NCBI RefSeq assembly: GCF_000425945.1
Contig: NZ_AUEK01000007.1
Span: 538,737-602,736, forward strand
Length of the DNA: 64,000 nucleotides
DNA from: Candidatus Solirubrobacter pratensis
GTDB taxonomy: Bacteria > Actinomycetota > Thermoleophilia > Solirubrobacterales > Solirubrobacteraceae
Direction of reading: 5' to 3'
Positions 18,975 to 30,573 of the stretch are shown piece by piece; within the stretch, counting starts at the first letter, position 1; the number at the start of each line of letters is the position of its first letter. The notes under the pieces are model-generated. The model did not search any database and was not told the origin of the DNA. It was given only the letters and a program-made list of their open reading frames with translations. A program made the position numbers and the translations under genes.

Positions 18975-19334
18975 CTACGCAGCTTTTCGAGCGCGGTCGC
19001 GGTAGATGCGGTAATCGTGCCGCTTCGGGTTCATCGTGGCCGCCAGCGTGAGCGGCTTTCGGGCCTCCGCGGCCCGGCCTAACTGCAGCAGGGAGCGGCC
19101 GAGACAGAACAGCGCGTAGTCGTTGGTCGGCGCGCGCTCGACGACCGCCTCGAACTCCGCACGCGCCTCCTCGAAGTGGCTGGAGCGAAAGTAGGCGCGT
19201 CCCAGCGCCTCGCGGATCGACGTCTTGTCCGGCTCCAGGTCCGCGGCCTTGGAGAGGGGGACCGTCGCCGCGTGGAAGTGCCCGTCCTCGAGCAGCGACA
19301 TCCCGCGCTGGTAGAGGTCGTAGACATCATCCAT
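18975..19334 (-). CDS. small TPR-repeat protein
   Basis: The 119-residue product begins MDDVYDLYQRGMSLLEDGHFHAA and contains about three tetratricopeptide repeats (HFHAATVPLSKAADLEPDKTS, then REALGRAYFRSSHFEEARAEF, then ALFCLGRSLLQLGRAAEA). Such proteins act as protein-protein scaffolds; no partner can be named from sequence. It starts 19 bases after the transglutaminase stop and is probably the last gene of the MoxR-DUF58-transglutaminase operon, ended by the terminator at 18890-18914. Confidence 0.85.
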   Translation of the reverse strand: MDDVYDLYQRGMSLLEDGHFHAATVPLSKAADLEPDKTSIREALGRAYFRSSHFEEARAEFEAVVERAPTNDYALFCLGRSLLQLGRAAEARKPLTLAATMNPKRHDYRIYRDRARKAA

Positions 19335-19353
19335 GCCCTCGGATTGTAGGCGG

Positions 19354-21594
19354 CTAGCGAGGTGGAAGCGCCCACCATGCGCGCACTCTGCCGCGAATTC
19401 CGCCACCTCGGGCGAGCTCGGAGCGAAGCCCCCGGCGCTGTGCGCGCGTGGGGTGCGCGTCGCGGTCGCGGTAGCGCGCGTCGCGCAGCGCGCGCACGTA
19501 TCCCACGGCCGCCGGCGTGCGGGCGAAGCGCAGCTCGAGGGCGTGCAGCGTCGTTCCGGGAAGCGCTTCGCGGCGCGTCCGGCGCAGGGCGCGCTCGAGC
19601 TCCGAGAGCGCCGGCCGGGCCCCGAGGCGCCGGCGCCGCAGCGCCAGCGAGGCCAGCGCGAGGAGCGCCAGTCCGCCCACCACATAGGCGGGCACGTGCC
19701 ACCAGACGCCCTCGTCGTGCGCGGTGGCCGTGCCGTCCGGGCGCGAGGCCGGGGCGTCGCCGGGGCCGAAGCTCGGGATCGCGCCCGAGCTCGCGGTGGG
19801 CAGGTTGGCGGCATCGGCCGGCTGCGCGCGCGCCGGGGAGGCGGCGGGCGTCGGGTCGAACGTGTACCAGCCATAGCCGGGATAGAAGACCTCGACCCAC
19901 GAGTGGGCGTCGAAGTCGCGCACGATGTACTCGTTGGTCTTGGGGTCGGTCGCCCCGGTCGAGAAGCCGGTCGCCACCCGCGCCGGCACGCCCCCCATCC
20001 GCAGCAGCAGCGCCATCGCGCCGGAGAACTGCTGGCAGTACCCCTGCTTGGCCTCAAACAGGAAGCCCGGGAGCGTCTCCGCCGACTTGGGCGGGACCTC
20101 GCTGTAGCCGAAGCCCTCGCCCAGGTAGTCGAGCACCCGCTGGACGTAGTCCTCTGGCGTGTCGGCGCCGCGCTTGAGCCGCTGCGCCAGCGCCCACACC
20201 TGCGACAGCGAGCTCTGCTCGAGCGTCGTGACGGCATCGCTCCCGGGCTGCGTCGGCGGGCCGACCATCGGCGCGCCGTCGTCGCCGAAGGCCGGGAACG
20301 TCACGCGCAGGCGCGAGACGCCCGCCAGCCCGAGGCGCTGGACCGGCACGGTGAGCGTGCGGAAGTGCTGGAGGTCGGCCGGGTAGTCGGTACCGGCCCG
20401 CTGGCGCTGCCGGGTCGTGGGCCGCGGGTAGTAGACGGTCGCGGTGTAGGTGTCGCCGCGGCGCAGCGGGCGCGCGGGCAGGAAGAGGCCGTCCTGGGTC
20501 GGGATCTCGTCGACGTTCGGCAGGTCCACGAGCGTCGCGTAGCCGGAGGTGATGAACTGCTCGCTGCGCAGGTTGCGGACCGAGACGCGGATCCGCTGCG
20601 TGAACTCCTTGTCGATCTTGGGGTCCGGCGAGAGCTCGCTCTCCTGCGCCGCCTGATCGGTCCGCACCCAGTGCCTACCGTCGAACGCGTCGAGGTTCTC
20701 CGCCTTCCAGTAGGCGGGGCGCTGGGCCTTGATGCGCAGCAGCTCGCGACCGTCGCGCGGCCAGGTCAGCGGGCCGTAGGTGTGATCCCAGCTGTAGGCG
20801 GTCGACTTCGACGCCGACGTCTCCAGCGCCCAGGTCTCGTAGTCCCACCACGGCGCGTTGCGGTTCAACAGCGGCGCTGCGACCAGCGCGAGCAGCACGG
20901 CCCCCAGGGCGAGCAGCCCGGCGGCGCCCGCGTCCGGCATCCGCAGCTTCTCGAGCCGCAGGAACGCGACCATCAGCAGCGTGAAGACGGCGCCGCGGAT
21001 GAACTCAGCGCCGAAGTCCAGCGCGACGACGGGCGTGACGTAGAGCACGATCAGCGCGAGCAGCGCAGGGATCGGGAAGCCGAGGCCGCCGCGGCGGGGC
21101 CAGAACGTCAGGAACGCCGCGATCAGCACGAGCGCGCTGCCGCCGAGCGGGATCACCATGCGCACCCACGGGTCGATGCCGCGGTAGGGCACGCGCACGC
21201 CCGGCAGGTCCGAGATGCCGCGCGAGATCCCGCCGGTGAGCTCGCTCCAGCGGCCGGGTTGCAGCAGCTCGTCGCGCGCGCCGCCGGCCAGCAGCGCCAG
21301 CGCGACCAGCGGGACGAGGGCGGCGAGCATGAACAGCACGCGCCGGAGGCCCTGGCGACGGCCCGCGAGCAGCAGCGCGAGCATCGCCAGTAGGCCGACG
21401 CCGACGACCGCCCAGCCGCGCATCGGCTCGGCGGGCTCGAGCATCGCCATCCAGTGCAGCGCGCCCCACGACGCCAGCGCCCCGAACGCGAGGCCGCGCG
21501 CGAGCGGGAGCGAGAACAGCAGCTCGCCGCCGCCGGTACGCACCCGGGATGCGGGCACGCCCGGCCCGGAGCCGGCGTGGGTGGCGGCGCTCAC
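19354..21594 (-). CDS. TgpA-type membrane transglutaminase-like protein (DUF3488/DUF4129)
   Basis: The 746-residue protein has about six N-terminal membrane segments (about residues 15-240), an extracytoplasmic transglutaminase-like domain, another membrane segment near residue 650 and a cytosolic DUF4129-like tail. The cysteine protease-like triad is visible: Cys in AKQGYCQQFSGAMALL, His in RDFDAHSWVEVFYPG and Asp in WYTFDPTP. The family is usually encoded with a MoxR ATPase and a DUF58 protein, as here. The GTG start at 21594 follows a GGGGGAGGG ribosome site and overlaps the stop of a 12-codon minicistron. The physiological substrate is unknown. Confidence 0.9.
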   Translation of the reverse strand: MSAATHAGSGPGVPASRVRTGGGELLFSLPLARGLAFGALASWGALHWMAMLEPAEPMRGWAVVGVGLLAMLALLLAGRRQGLRRVLFMLAALVPLVALALLAGGARDELLQPGRWSELTGGISRGISDLPGVRVPYRGIDPWVRMVIPLGGSALVLIAAFLTFWPRRGGLGFPIPALLALIVLYVTPVVALDFGAEFIRGAVFTLLMVAFLRLEKLRMPDAGAAGLLALGAVLLALVAAPLLNRNAPWWDYETWALETSASKSTAYSWDHTYGPLTWPRDGRELLRIKAQRPAYWKAENLDAFDGRHWVRTDQAAQESELSPDPKIDKEFTQRIRVSVRNLRSEQFITSGYATLVDLPNVDEIPTQDGLFLPARPLRRGDTYTATVYYPRPTTRQRQRAGTDYPADLQHFRTLTVPVQRLGLAGVSRLRVTFPAFGDDGAPMVGPPTQPGSDAVTTLEQSSLSQVWALAQRLKRGADTPEDYVQRVLDYLGEGFGYSEVPPKSAETLPGFLFEAKQGYCQQFSGAMALLLRMGGVPARVATGFSTGATDPKTNEYIVRDFDAHSWVEVFYPGYGWYTFDPTPAASPARAQPADAANLPTASSGAIPSFGPGDAPASRPDGTATAHDEGVWWHVPAYVVGGLALLALASLALRRRRLGARPALSELERALRRTRREALPGTTLHALELRFARTPAAVGYVRALRDARYRDRDAHPTRAQRRGLRSELARGGGIRGRVRAWWALPPR

Positions 21595-21629
21595 GCCCTC
21601 CCCCCGCCGGCGAGCCGCGGCGTGGTCAT
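21591..21629 (-). other. 12-codon minicistron linking the DUF58 and transglutaminase genes
   Basis: An ATG at 21629 overlaps the DUF58 stop (ATGA). The frame MTTPRLAGGGRA then ends in a TGA that overlaps the GTG start of the transglutaminase gene (GTGA). Ribosomes ending DUF58 could reinitiate here and be passed to the next start, bridging a 31-base gap. Expression is unproven. Confidence 0.4.
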
Positions 21630-22726
21630 GCGGCGCCCTCGAGCGCGGCCACGGCGGCGGCGCCGCCTGCACGGCCGGAGACGTAGGCGTGGCAGCCGGC
21701 GACCTCGAGCACCGCGCGCCGGCCCGGCAGCGTCCCGGGCACGACGACCAGGCAGCCGCCCGGCGTGCGTCCGAGGCCGCGCGGCGCGCGGTCGACCGGA
21801 CGCGCCGCCACGTAGACGATCAGTCCGCGGCGGTTCTGCGCGGCGGTCAGCGACGGGCCGGTGCCGTCGTCGAGCAGCGCGAGCCGCACGTGGGCGGCCG
21901 GCCAGGCCAGCAGGTCGTGGACGATCACGGTGGCGCGCCGGTCGCCCGGCAGCAGCAGCCCGCACCCGGTGCGCTTGGCGAAGTGGACCGCGAGCGAGCC
22001 GGCGGCGCGCACGGCGGCGTCGAGCGCCTCCGGGCCGGCGGGCGCGCGCGGGTCCAGCACGATCAGCGGGCGCGAGTCGGCCTCCGAGATCAGCTTGCGC
22101 TCCATCAGTCCGGCGCCGCGCGCGAACGACTGCCAGTGGATGCGCGACGCCGGCGAGCCCTCGCGCCAGGGACGCAGGCCGTCGATCTCGGTCTCCGCCT
22201 GCGCGAGCAGCGACGCACGCGCGTGCGCGGGCGTGGAGTCTCCCCCGCCCGCCGTCACCGTCACCGGGTAGAGCTTGGGAAGCACGAGCACCTCGTCGGT
22301 CGCCGGCCCGCCGATCACGCGCTGGGCGAGACCGAACGGGTCGCGCAGCACGAGCGCCGGGGGCGGCAGCCGGCGCCGGCCGCGGCGGCCGAACGTGACG
22401 TCGATGCGCACGCGCGCGTCGCGGCGCCCGGCGGCGAGCCGGACAGGCTCGGGCAGCAGCGGCTCGTCGATCCAGCCCGGCGGCAGCGGCATCCGCCCCG
22501 CCTTGGCGTGGATGCGCACCTGCAGCGGCTGCTCCTCCATCACCGAGCGCGCCGTCAGCTCGCGGCCGAGCGACGCGCCGCGGCTGCCGATCCCGATCCA
22601 CAGCATCGCGCCGGCGCCGAGCAGCAGCAGCGCGGCGCCGGTGACGTACAGCGGCTCGGCGTCGAACGTGCCGGCGACCAGCAGCAGCAGGAGCCCGAGT
22701 CCCGCGCAGCCGAGTGCCGAGCGCAT
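21626..22726 (-). CDS. DUF58 domain protein
   Basis: Two N-terminal membrane segments (about residues 5-45) precede a soluble region with the DUF58 motif EGSPASRIHWQSFARGAGL and ERKLISEADSRPLIVLDP, which resembles a von Willebrand factor A-like fold with a metal-site remnant. DUF58 proteins are regularly encoded beside MoxR ATPases and transglutaminase-like proteins and are thought to work with them in envelope protein or complex maturation. The start is ATG at 22726, ten bases after the MoxR stop. The length of 366 residues is usual. Confidence 0.9.
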   Translation of the reverse strand: MRSALGCAGLGLLLLLVAGTFDAEPLYVTGAALLLLGAGAMLWIGIGSRGASLGRELTARSVMEEQPLQVRIHAKAGRMPLPPGWIDEPLLPEPVRLAAGRRDARVRIDVTFGRRGRRRLPPPALVLRDPFGLAQRVIGGPATDEVLVLPKLYPVTVTAGGGDSTPAHARASLLAQAETEIDGLRPWREGSPASRIHWQSFARGAGLMERKLISEADSRPLIVLDPRAPAGPEALDAAVRAAGSLAVHFAKRTGCGLLLPGDRRATVIVHDLLAWPAAHVRLALLDDGTGPSLTAAQNRRGLIVYVAARPVDRAPRGLGRTPGGCLVVVPGTLPGRRAVLEVAGCHAYVSGRAGGAAAVAALEGAA

Positions 22727-22736
22727 CAGTGACCTT

Positions 22737-23711
22737 CTAGAGCGCCGGGACCGCGGCGATCGCGTCGCGCACGATCTCCTCGCGCGTGACGCCCGCCGCC
22801 TCAGGGGCGAGCATCAGCCGGTGGGAGAGCACGGGCTCGGCGAGCGCCTGGACGTCGTCGGGCAGGGCATGGTCCCGGCCGCTGACGAGCGCGCGCGCCT
22901 TGGCGGCACGCAGCAGCATCAGGCCCGCGCGCGGGGAGGCGCCGAGCTCGACACGGTCATCCTCGCGGGTGCGCCGCAGCAGCGCCACGATGTAGTCGCG
23001 CAGCGCGCGCGACGCGTGGACGCGATGGGCGGTCTCGACGGCGTCGACCACCTCGGCCCGGTCGGTCACGGGCTCGAGGTCGAGCACGCGGTCGCCGGAC
23101 TCGTGGCCGGCGAGCATGATCGCCTCGGCGCCGGCGTCCGGGTAGCCGAGCGAGAGCCGCACCATGAAGCGGTCGACCTGGGCCTCGGGCAGCGGGTAGG
23201 TGCCCTCGTACTCGACCGGGTTCTGGGTCGCGAAGACCAGGAACGGGCGCGCGAGCTCGTGCGACATCGCGTCGACCGTGACATGGCGCTCCTGCATGCA
23301 CTCGAGCAGGCCGGACTGGGTCTTCGGCGACGCGCGGTTGACCTCGTCCACGATCACGACATTGGCGAAGATCGGACCCGGGCGGAACTCGAAGCGAGCC
23401 TCGCGCTGGTTGTAGACGTTGGTGCCCACGATGTCGGCGGGCAGGAGGTCGGCCGTGCACTGCACGCGCGCGAACTGGCAGTCGATCGAGCGCGAGAGCG
23501 CGCGCGCGAGCGCGGTCTTGCCGACGCCCGGGTAGTCCTCCACGAGGATGTGACCCTCGGCGAGCATCGCGACCATCACGTGCTGGATCACGTTGTCGCG
23601 CACCTCGACCGCACGGCGGATGTTGTCGGCGACCCGGCGCGCCACGGACACCGCGGCCTCGATCTCGGCGGGGGCAAGGCCCTCCGGTGCGGCTTCCTCC
23701 AGGGGTTCCAT
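22737..23711 (-). CDS. MoxR-family AAA+ ATPase
   Basis: The 324-residue ATPase has Walker A in DYPGVGKTALA (about residue 59), Walker B in NVVIVDEVNRASPKTQSGLLE, sensor 1 in FLVFATQNPVEYEGTYPLPEAQ and an arginine finger region in QVDRFMVRL. MoxR proteins are chaperone-like ATPases that activate partner proteins with VWA folds. The ATG at 23711 immediately follows the coaBC stop, which ties this module to the upstream housekeeping operon. DUF58 and transglutaminase genes follow. Confidence 0.95.
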   Translation of the reverse strand: MEPLEEAAPEGLAPAEIEAAVSVARRVADNIRRAVEVRDNVIQHVMVAMLAEGHILVEDYPGVGKTALARALSRSIDCQFARVQCTADLLPADIVGTNVYNQREARFEFRPGPIFANVVIVDEVNRASPKTQSGLLECMQERHVTVDAMSHELARPFLVFATQNPVEYEGTYPLPEAQVDRFMVRLSLGYPDAGAEAIMLAGHESGDRVLDLEPVTDRAEVVDAVETAHRVHASRALRDYIVALLRRTREDDRVELGASPRAGLMLLRAAKARALVSGRDHALPDDVQALAEPVLSHRLMLAPEAAGVTREEIVRDAIAAVPAL

Positions 23712-24971
23712 TCAGTCGCGAACCTTTAACTCGTTAGATGAACGGCGGTTCAAGACGGCATCGAGGATCGCCTCGGCGATCTCGTCCTTCGGCGCGCGCG
23801 GCACATGCCGCTCATCGCCTTCGGTCACGATCCACACCTCGTTGTCGGCGGCGTCGAAGCCGATGCCCGTGCCGCCTATGTCATTCACGACGACGGCGTC
23901 GAGGTTCTTGCGGCTCAGCTTCTCGCGACCGTACGCGAGCGCGCCGTCGCCGTGCTCGGCGGCAAAGCCCACGAGCATCTGGTCCGCGCGGCGGCGGGCG
24001 GCGAGGCCGGACAGCACATCCTGCGTACGCTCCAGCCGCAGGGTGAGTTCCTCCCCGGTCTGGTCCTTCTTGAGCTTGCCCGCGTGCGGGGCGGCGGGCG
24101 CGTAGTCGGCGACCGCCGCGGCCATGATCAGGACGTCGGCGGCATCGAAGTGCGCGTCGCAGGCGGCGGCGAGTTGCGCGGTGGTCTCCACGTCCACGTA
24201 TTCGATCCCGGGCGGCCGGGGGATCGATACGTTCGCGGCGACGAGGGTGACGCTGGCGCCGCGCCGCTCGGCGGCGGCGGCGATCGCCAGGCCCATGCGC
24301 CCTGAGGAGCGGTTGCCGACGAAGCGCACGGCGTCGATCGGCTCGCGCGTGCCGCCTGCCGTGACGAGCACGCCGAGACCGTCGAGGTCGCGGGGCGCAG
24401 CGGCGAGGACGGCCTCGACGGCGGCGAGGATCTCCGCCGGCTCGGGCAGCCGGCCGATGCCGAACTCGCCCGGCGAGCCCAGCGGCCCGGTCCCCGGCTC
24501 CAGCACGATCACCCCCCGCGCGCGTAGCGCGTCGAGGTTGGCCTGGGTCGCCGGATGCTCGTACATCGCGTGGTTCATGGCCGGAGCCACGATCATCGGT
24601 CGCCGGCACGCGAGCGCCGCCGCGGTGAGCAGGTTGTCGGCCTGCCCGCCCGCGAGCTTCGCGAGCGTCTGCGCGGTCGCGGGCGCGATCACGTACGCGT
24701 CGGCGCGCTCGACCAGCGCGAGGTGCGAGAGCGGGGCGTGCTCGGGCGGCGGATCGCCGGGGAAGGCGCCGCGCAGCGGGTCCGGCTCCCATTCGGTGAT
24801 CAGCACCGGCGCGCCGGTGATCGCGGCGAAGGATGCGGTGCCGACGAAGCGCGTGGCCGCCTCGGTGCAGACCACGCGCACGCTGTGCCCCGCCTTGGTG
24901 GCGAGGCGCGTGACCTCTAGCGCCTTATAGGCGGCGATGCCGCCGCACACTCCGAGCAGGATGCGCGGCAC
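23712..24971 (-). CDS. coaBC: bifunctional phosphopantothenoylcysteine decarboxylase/phosphopantothenate-cysteine ligase
   Basis: CoaBC carries out two consecutive steps of coenzyme A synthesis. The N-terminal flavoprotein decarboxylase half shows GVCGGIAAYK, VIAPATAQTLAKLAGGQADNLL and the PAMNHAMYEHPA active-site loop. The C-terminal ligase half shows VTAGGTREPIDAVRFVGNRSSGRMG and, later, AAAVADYAP and LKKDQ. The start is GTG at 24971, 16 bases after the rpoZ stop. The rpoZ-coaBC order is conserved in actinobacteria, usually followed by metK, which is replaced here by moxR. Confidence 0.97.
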   Translation of the reverse strand: MPRILLGVCGGIAAYKALEVTRLATKAGHSVRVVCTEAATRFVGTASFAAITGAPVLITEWEPDPLRGAFPGDPPPEHAPLSHLALVERADAYVIAPATAQTLAKLAGGQADNLLTAAALACRRPMIVAPAMNHAMYEHPATQANLDALRARGVIVLEPGTGPLGSPGEFGIGRLPEPAEILAAVEAVLAAAPRDLDGLGVLVTAGGTREPIDAVRFVGNRSSGRMGLAIAAAAERRGASVTLVAANVSIPRPPGIEYVDVETTAQLAAACDAHFDAADVLIMAAAVADYAPAAPHAGKLKKDQTGEELTLRLERTQDVLSGLAARRRADQMLVGFAAEHGDGALAYGREKLSRKNLDAVVVNDIGGTGIGFDAADNEVWIVTEGDERHVPRAPKDEIAEAILDAVLNRRSSNELKVRD

Positions 24972-24987
24972 GAGGCTTCAGATGATC

Positions 24988-25218
24988 TCAGCCGCGGTAG
25001 CGGTAGGCCACCTTGCCGTTCGCGACTTCCTCGAGCGCGATCGTCAAGTAGTTCTTGGAGGCCGTGTCGACCATCGGGGGCGGGAACTCCTCGAAGGTGC
25101 CCTCGCCGAGGTTGTGGTAGTAGCTGTTGATCTGACGCGCGCGCTTGGCGGCGACGATCACGCTGGCATACGGCGAGTCGACGTGCTCCAGCAGGCGGTC
25201 TACGCGGGGAGAAATCAC
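24988..25218 (-). CDS. rpoZ: RNA polymerase omega subunit
   Basis: Omega stabilises the RNA polymerase beta' subunit. The 76-residue product begins with GTG (MISPRVDRLLEHVDS) and contains SPYASVIVAAKRARQIN, the family signature, ending with the VANGKVAYR segment. It lies between gmk (10-base gap) and coaBC, the standard actinobacterial order. Confidence 0.95.
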   Translation of the reverse strand: MISPRVDRLLEHVDSPYASVIVAAKRARQINSYYHNLGEGTFEEFPPPMVDTASKNYLTIALEEVANGKVAYRYRG

Positions 25219-25228
25219 GACCGAGAGT

Positions 25229-25759
25229 CTAGAGCGCGGCGCGCACGACGCGCTCGAGCTCGTCGGCGGCGTCGGGCAGGCGGTCGTTGACGATCACGTG
25301 CGAGAACTCGTCCTGGGCCGCGAGCTCGGCCTTGGCCACCGCGAGCCGCGCGTCGATCTGCTCCGGAGTCTCGTGCCCGCGGCCGATCAGCCGCACGCGC
25401 AACTCGTCCTCCGACGGCGGCGCGATGAAGATCCGCACCGCCTCCGGCATCTCCTTGGCGACCTGGCGGGCGCCCTGGACCTCGATCTCGAGCACGACGT
25501 CGCGCTTGTCCAGCTCGGACTTCAAGGTCCCGTAGCGCCGGCCGGAGTAGTCGGCGTGCTCGAGGAAGTCTCCTGCGAGCACGCGCCGATCGAACTCGAC
25601 GTCGCTGAGGAAGTGATAGTCCACGCCGTCATGCTCGCCGGGACGCGGCGCGCGCGTCGTCGCCGAGACGGCGAGCTGGAGCTGGGGAACGCGCTCCAGC
25701 AGTGTGCGAATCAACGTGCCCTTGCCGACGCCCGAAGGCCCCGTGATCACGAAGAGCAA
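25229..25759 (-). CDS. gmk: guanylate kinase
   Basis: Gmk phosphorylates GMP to GDP. The P-loop GPSGVGKGT (residues 7-15) is followed by the GMP-binding SATTRAPRPGEHDGVDYHFLS segment and the lid region. The product of 176 residues is slightly short at the C-terminus compared with the usual ~190-205. The only sensible start is TTG at 25759 (MLFVITGPSG), eight bases after the mihF stop. Confidence 0.96.
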   Translation of the reverse strand: MLFVITGPSGVGKGTLIRTLLERVPQLQLAVSATTRAPRPGEHDGVDYHFLSDVEFDRRVLAGDFLEHADYSGRRYGTLKSELDKRDVVLEIEVQGARQVAKEMPEAVRIFIAPPSEDELRVRLIGRGHETPEQIDARLAVAKAELAAQDEFSHVIVNDRLPDAADELERVVRAAL

Positions 25760-25767
25760 GGCCCGGG

Positions 25768-26112
25768 CTATCGGCGCAGCATGGAGACGAGCTCCGTGCG
25801 CTGACGCTGCGAAAGGCCCCCGATCGTCTTCGACGGCGAGATGCGGCAGAGCTGGAGGACCTTGTTGACCTTCACGCGCCCGTACTTGGGGACCGCCAGC
25901 AGCATGTCGAAGACCTTCGCCGTCTCGACGTACTCAGGCGGCTCCAGCAGCAGGTCGTGGATGCTGCGCCGCCCCGCCTTGAGGTCGCGCTTGAGCTGCG
26001 CACGCGCGGTGCGGATCTCGTTGGCGCGCTTCAGGGCCTCCATACGCTGATCGAGGGAACGCTCAGGGGCAGCCACGAGGGGCTTGGACGGCGTCTTCGT
26101 CGCTGGCGGCAT
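25768..26112 (-). CDS. mihF: actinobacterial integration host factor
   Basis: mIHF is an actinobacteria-specific nucleoid-associated protein that bends DNA; it is unrelated to the HU/IHF fold. The 114-residue product has an N-terminal Lys/Pro-rich lead and the conserved core ALKRANEIRTARAQLKRDLK, VFDMLLAVPKYGRVKVNKVL and the DNA-contacting SPSKTIGGLSQRQRTEL. Order with gmk and rpoZ is conserved. The start is ATG at 26112. A promoter with its -10 box only eight bases upstream suggests a leaderless transcript. Confidence 0.95.
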   Translation of the reverse strand: MPPATKTPSKPLVAAPERSLDQRMEALKRANEIRTARAQLKRDLKAGRRSIHDLLLEPPEYVETAKVFDMLLAVPKYGRVKVNKVLQLCRISPSKTIGGLSQRQRTELVSMLRR

Positions 26113-26120
26113 GGGCGGCG

Positions 26121-26148
26121 AGTCTACAGCGCCTCCGGCGCGCGACAA
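26121..26148 (-). promoter_or_regulatory. likely sigma-70 promoter of mihF-gmk-rpoZ (leaderless)
   Basis: On the minus strand, TTGTCG (26148-26143) and TAGACT (26126-26121) are separated by 16 bases and match -35 and -10 boxes. The -10 box ends eight bases before the mihF ATG, so transcription would begin at or next to the start codon. This is prediction from sequence only. Confidence 0.55.
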
Positions 26149-26255
26149 GGGCGTAGGTAGGGAATTCACCTGGACCTTTACTTGAGGTTCAACGCTCTGA
26201 AGGGGACTTGACGGTAACAGGGCGCTTTGCAGGGATTTTGGACGCCCCAAGGTTG

Positions 26256-26267
26256 CGCTTCGAAGCG
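26256..26267. repeat. 12-base perfect palindrome in the carB-mihF gap
   Basis: CGCTTCGAAGCG is a perfect palindrome, and outer arms GTTGCG (26252-26257) and CGCAAC (26274-26279) give a second inverted repeat around it. It lies in the 247-base gap between carB and mihF, in which I see no gene. It could be a protein-binding site or an RNA structure. Confidence 0.4.
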
Positions 26268-26336
26268 TCCAGTCGCAACGGGCGCCGATGACGGCCGCAC
26301 TGTATCCGACCGCCGAAGACGGCGACCTCGGGGAGT

Positions 26337-26355
26337 TGAGGGAAAGACCCCCTCA
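26337..26355 (-). terminator. possible terminator after carB
   Basis: TGAGGG and CCCTCA can form a 6-bp stem five bases beyond the carB stop. There is no T-run, so this would be a weak or non-canonical terminator. Confidence 0.3.
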
Positions 26356-26359
26356 GCGG

Positions 26360-29420
<3,061 letters not shown>

Positions 29421-29428
<8 letters not shown>

Positions 29429-30515
29429 TCGCGATGGCCTCGATGAACTCGTCGAAGAGGTGCAGACTGTCGTTGGGACCGGGTCCCGCCTCCGGGTGGT
29501 ACTGGACGCAGCCCGCGGGGACGTCGAGCAGGCGGATGCCCTCGATCGTCCCGTCGTAGAGGTTCACGTGCGTCAGCTGGGCCGCGCCGAGCTCGGACTC
29601 GATGATCTCCCCGGCCTGGCCCTTGACCGCGAAGCCGTGGTTCTGGGACGTGATCGCGATCCGGCCCGTGCGGACGTCCTTGACCGGGTGGTTGGCGCCG
29701 CGGTGGCCGAACGGGAGCTTGAACGTCTCCAGTCCGGCGGCGCGCGAGAGCAGCTGGTGGCCGAGGCAGATGCCGAACACCGGCTTGCGGTGCAGCAGCG
29801 TGCGGATGTTCTCGACGATGTAGCCGAGCGCCGCGGGGTCGCCGGGACCGGGGACGAGGAAGAAGCCGTCGGGGTCGCGCGCCAGCAGCTCGTCCGCCGG
29901 CGTCGTGCACGGGTAGATCTCCAGCGTCGCGCCGCGGCTGGTGAAGTTGCGGATGATCGAGCGCTTGATGCCCGTGTCGAGCGCGACGATCGTCGGCCCG
30001 TCGCCCTCGCCTTCGTATCGCGTGGGCTGCCCGATCGTCACCTCGCGCGCGAGGTCGCGGCCGACCATGCTCGGCTCAGCCGCGATCCGCTCGCGGGCCT
30101 CGGAGACCGGGACATCGGCGGCGAAGATCCCGCCGCGCATCGCCCCCGCGGAGCGGATGTGGCGCACGAGCGCGCGCGTGTCGACCTCGGCGATGCCGGA
30201 GATCCCGTTGGCCGCGAGCCAGCTCAGCCAACCCTGCTCGGCGCGGGGCGCGTCGTCGTAGTCGGCGGCCGACCGCATGATCGCCCCGGCGGCGTGGATG
30301 CGGCCGGACTCCATCGCGCTCTCGGACACACCGTAGTTGCCGACGTGCGCGGTCGTGAACGTGATGATCTGGCGCGCGAAGCTCGGGTCGCTCATCGACT
30401 CCTGGTAGCCCGACATGCCGGTCGTGAAGACGACCTCGCCGGTGACCGAGCGCGGCGCCCCGACGGCCTCGCCGTCGAAGCGCACGCCATCCTCGAGCAG
30501 GACGTACGCGCTCAT
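29421..30515 (-). CDS. carA: carbamoyl-phosphate synthase small subunit
   Basis: CarA is the glutamine amidotransferase subunit that feeds ammonia to CarB. The N-terminal domain shows [22 protein letters not shown]. The class I GATase domain has the nucleophile in [13 protein letters not shown] and the His-Glu pair in [12 protein letters not shown] chose ATG at 30515 ([10 protein letters not shown]), preceded by GGAGCGG. An upstream in-frame start at 30572, one base after the pyrC stop, would add 19 non-conserved residues. The length is 364 residues. Confidence 0.97.
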
Positions 30516-30573
30516 GCCGCCGCTCCGCATGGCCGTGGCAGCCCCATTGGCATCGTCGAACCCATTGGCCATC

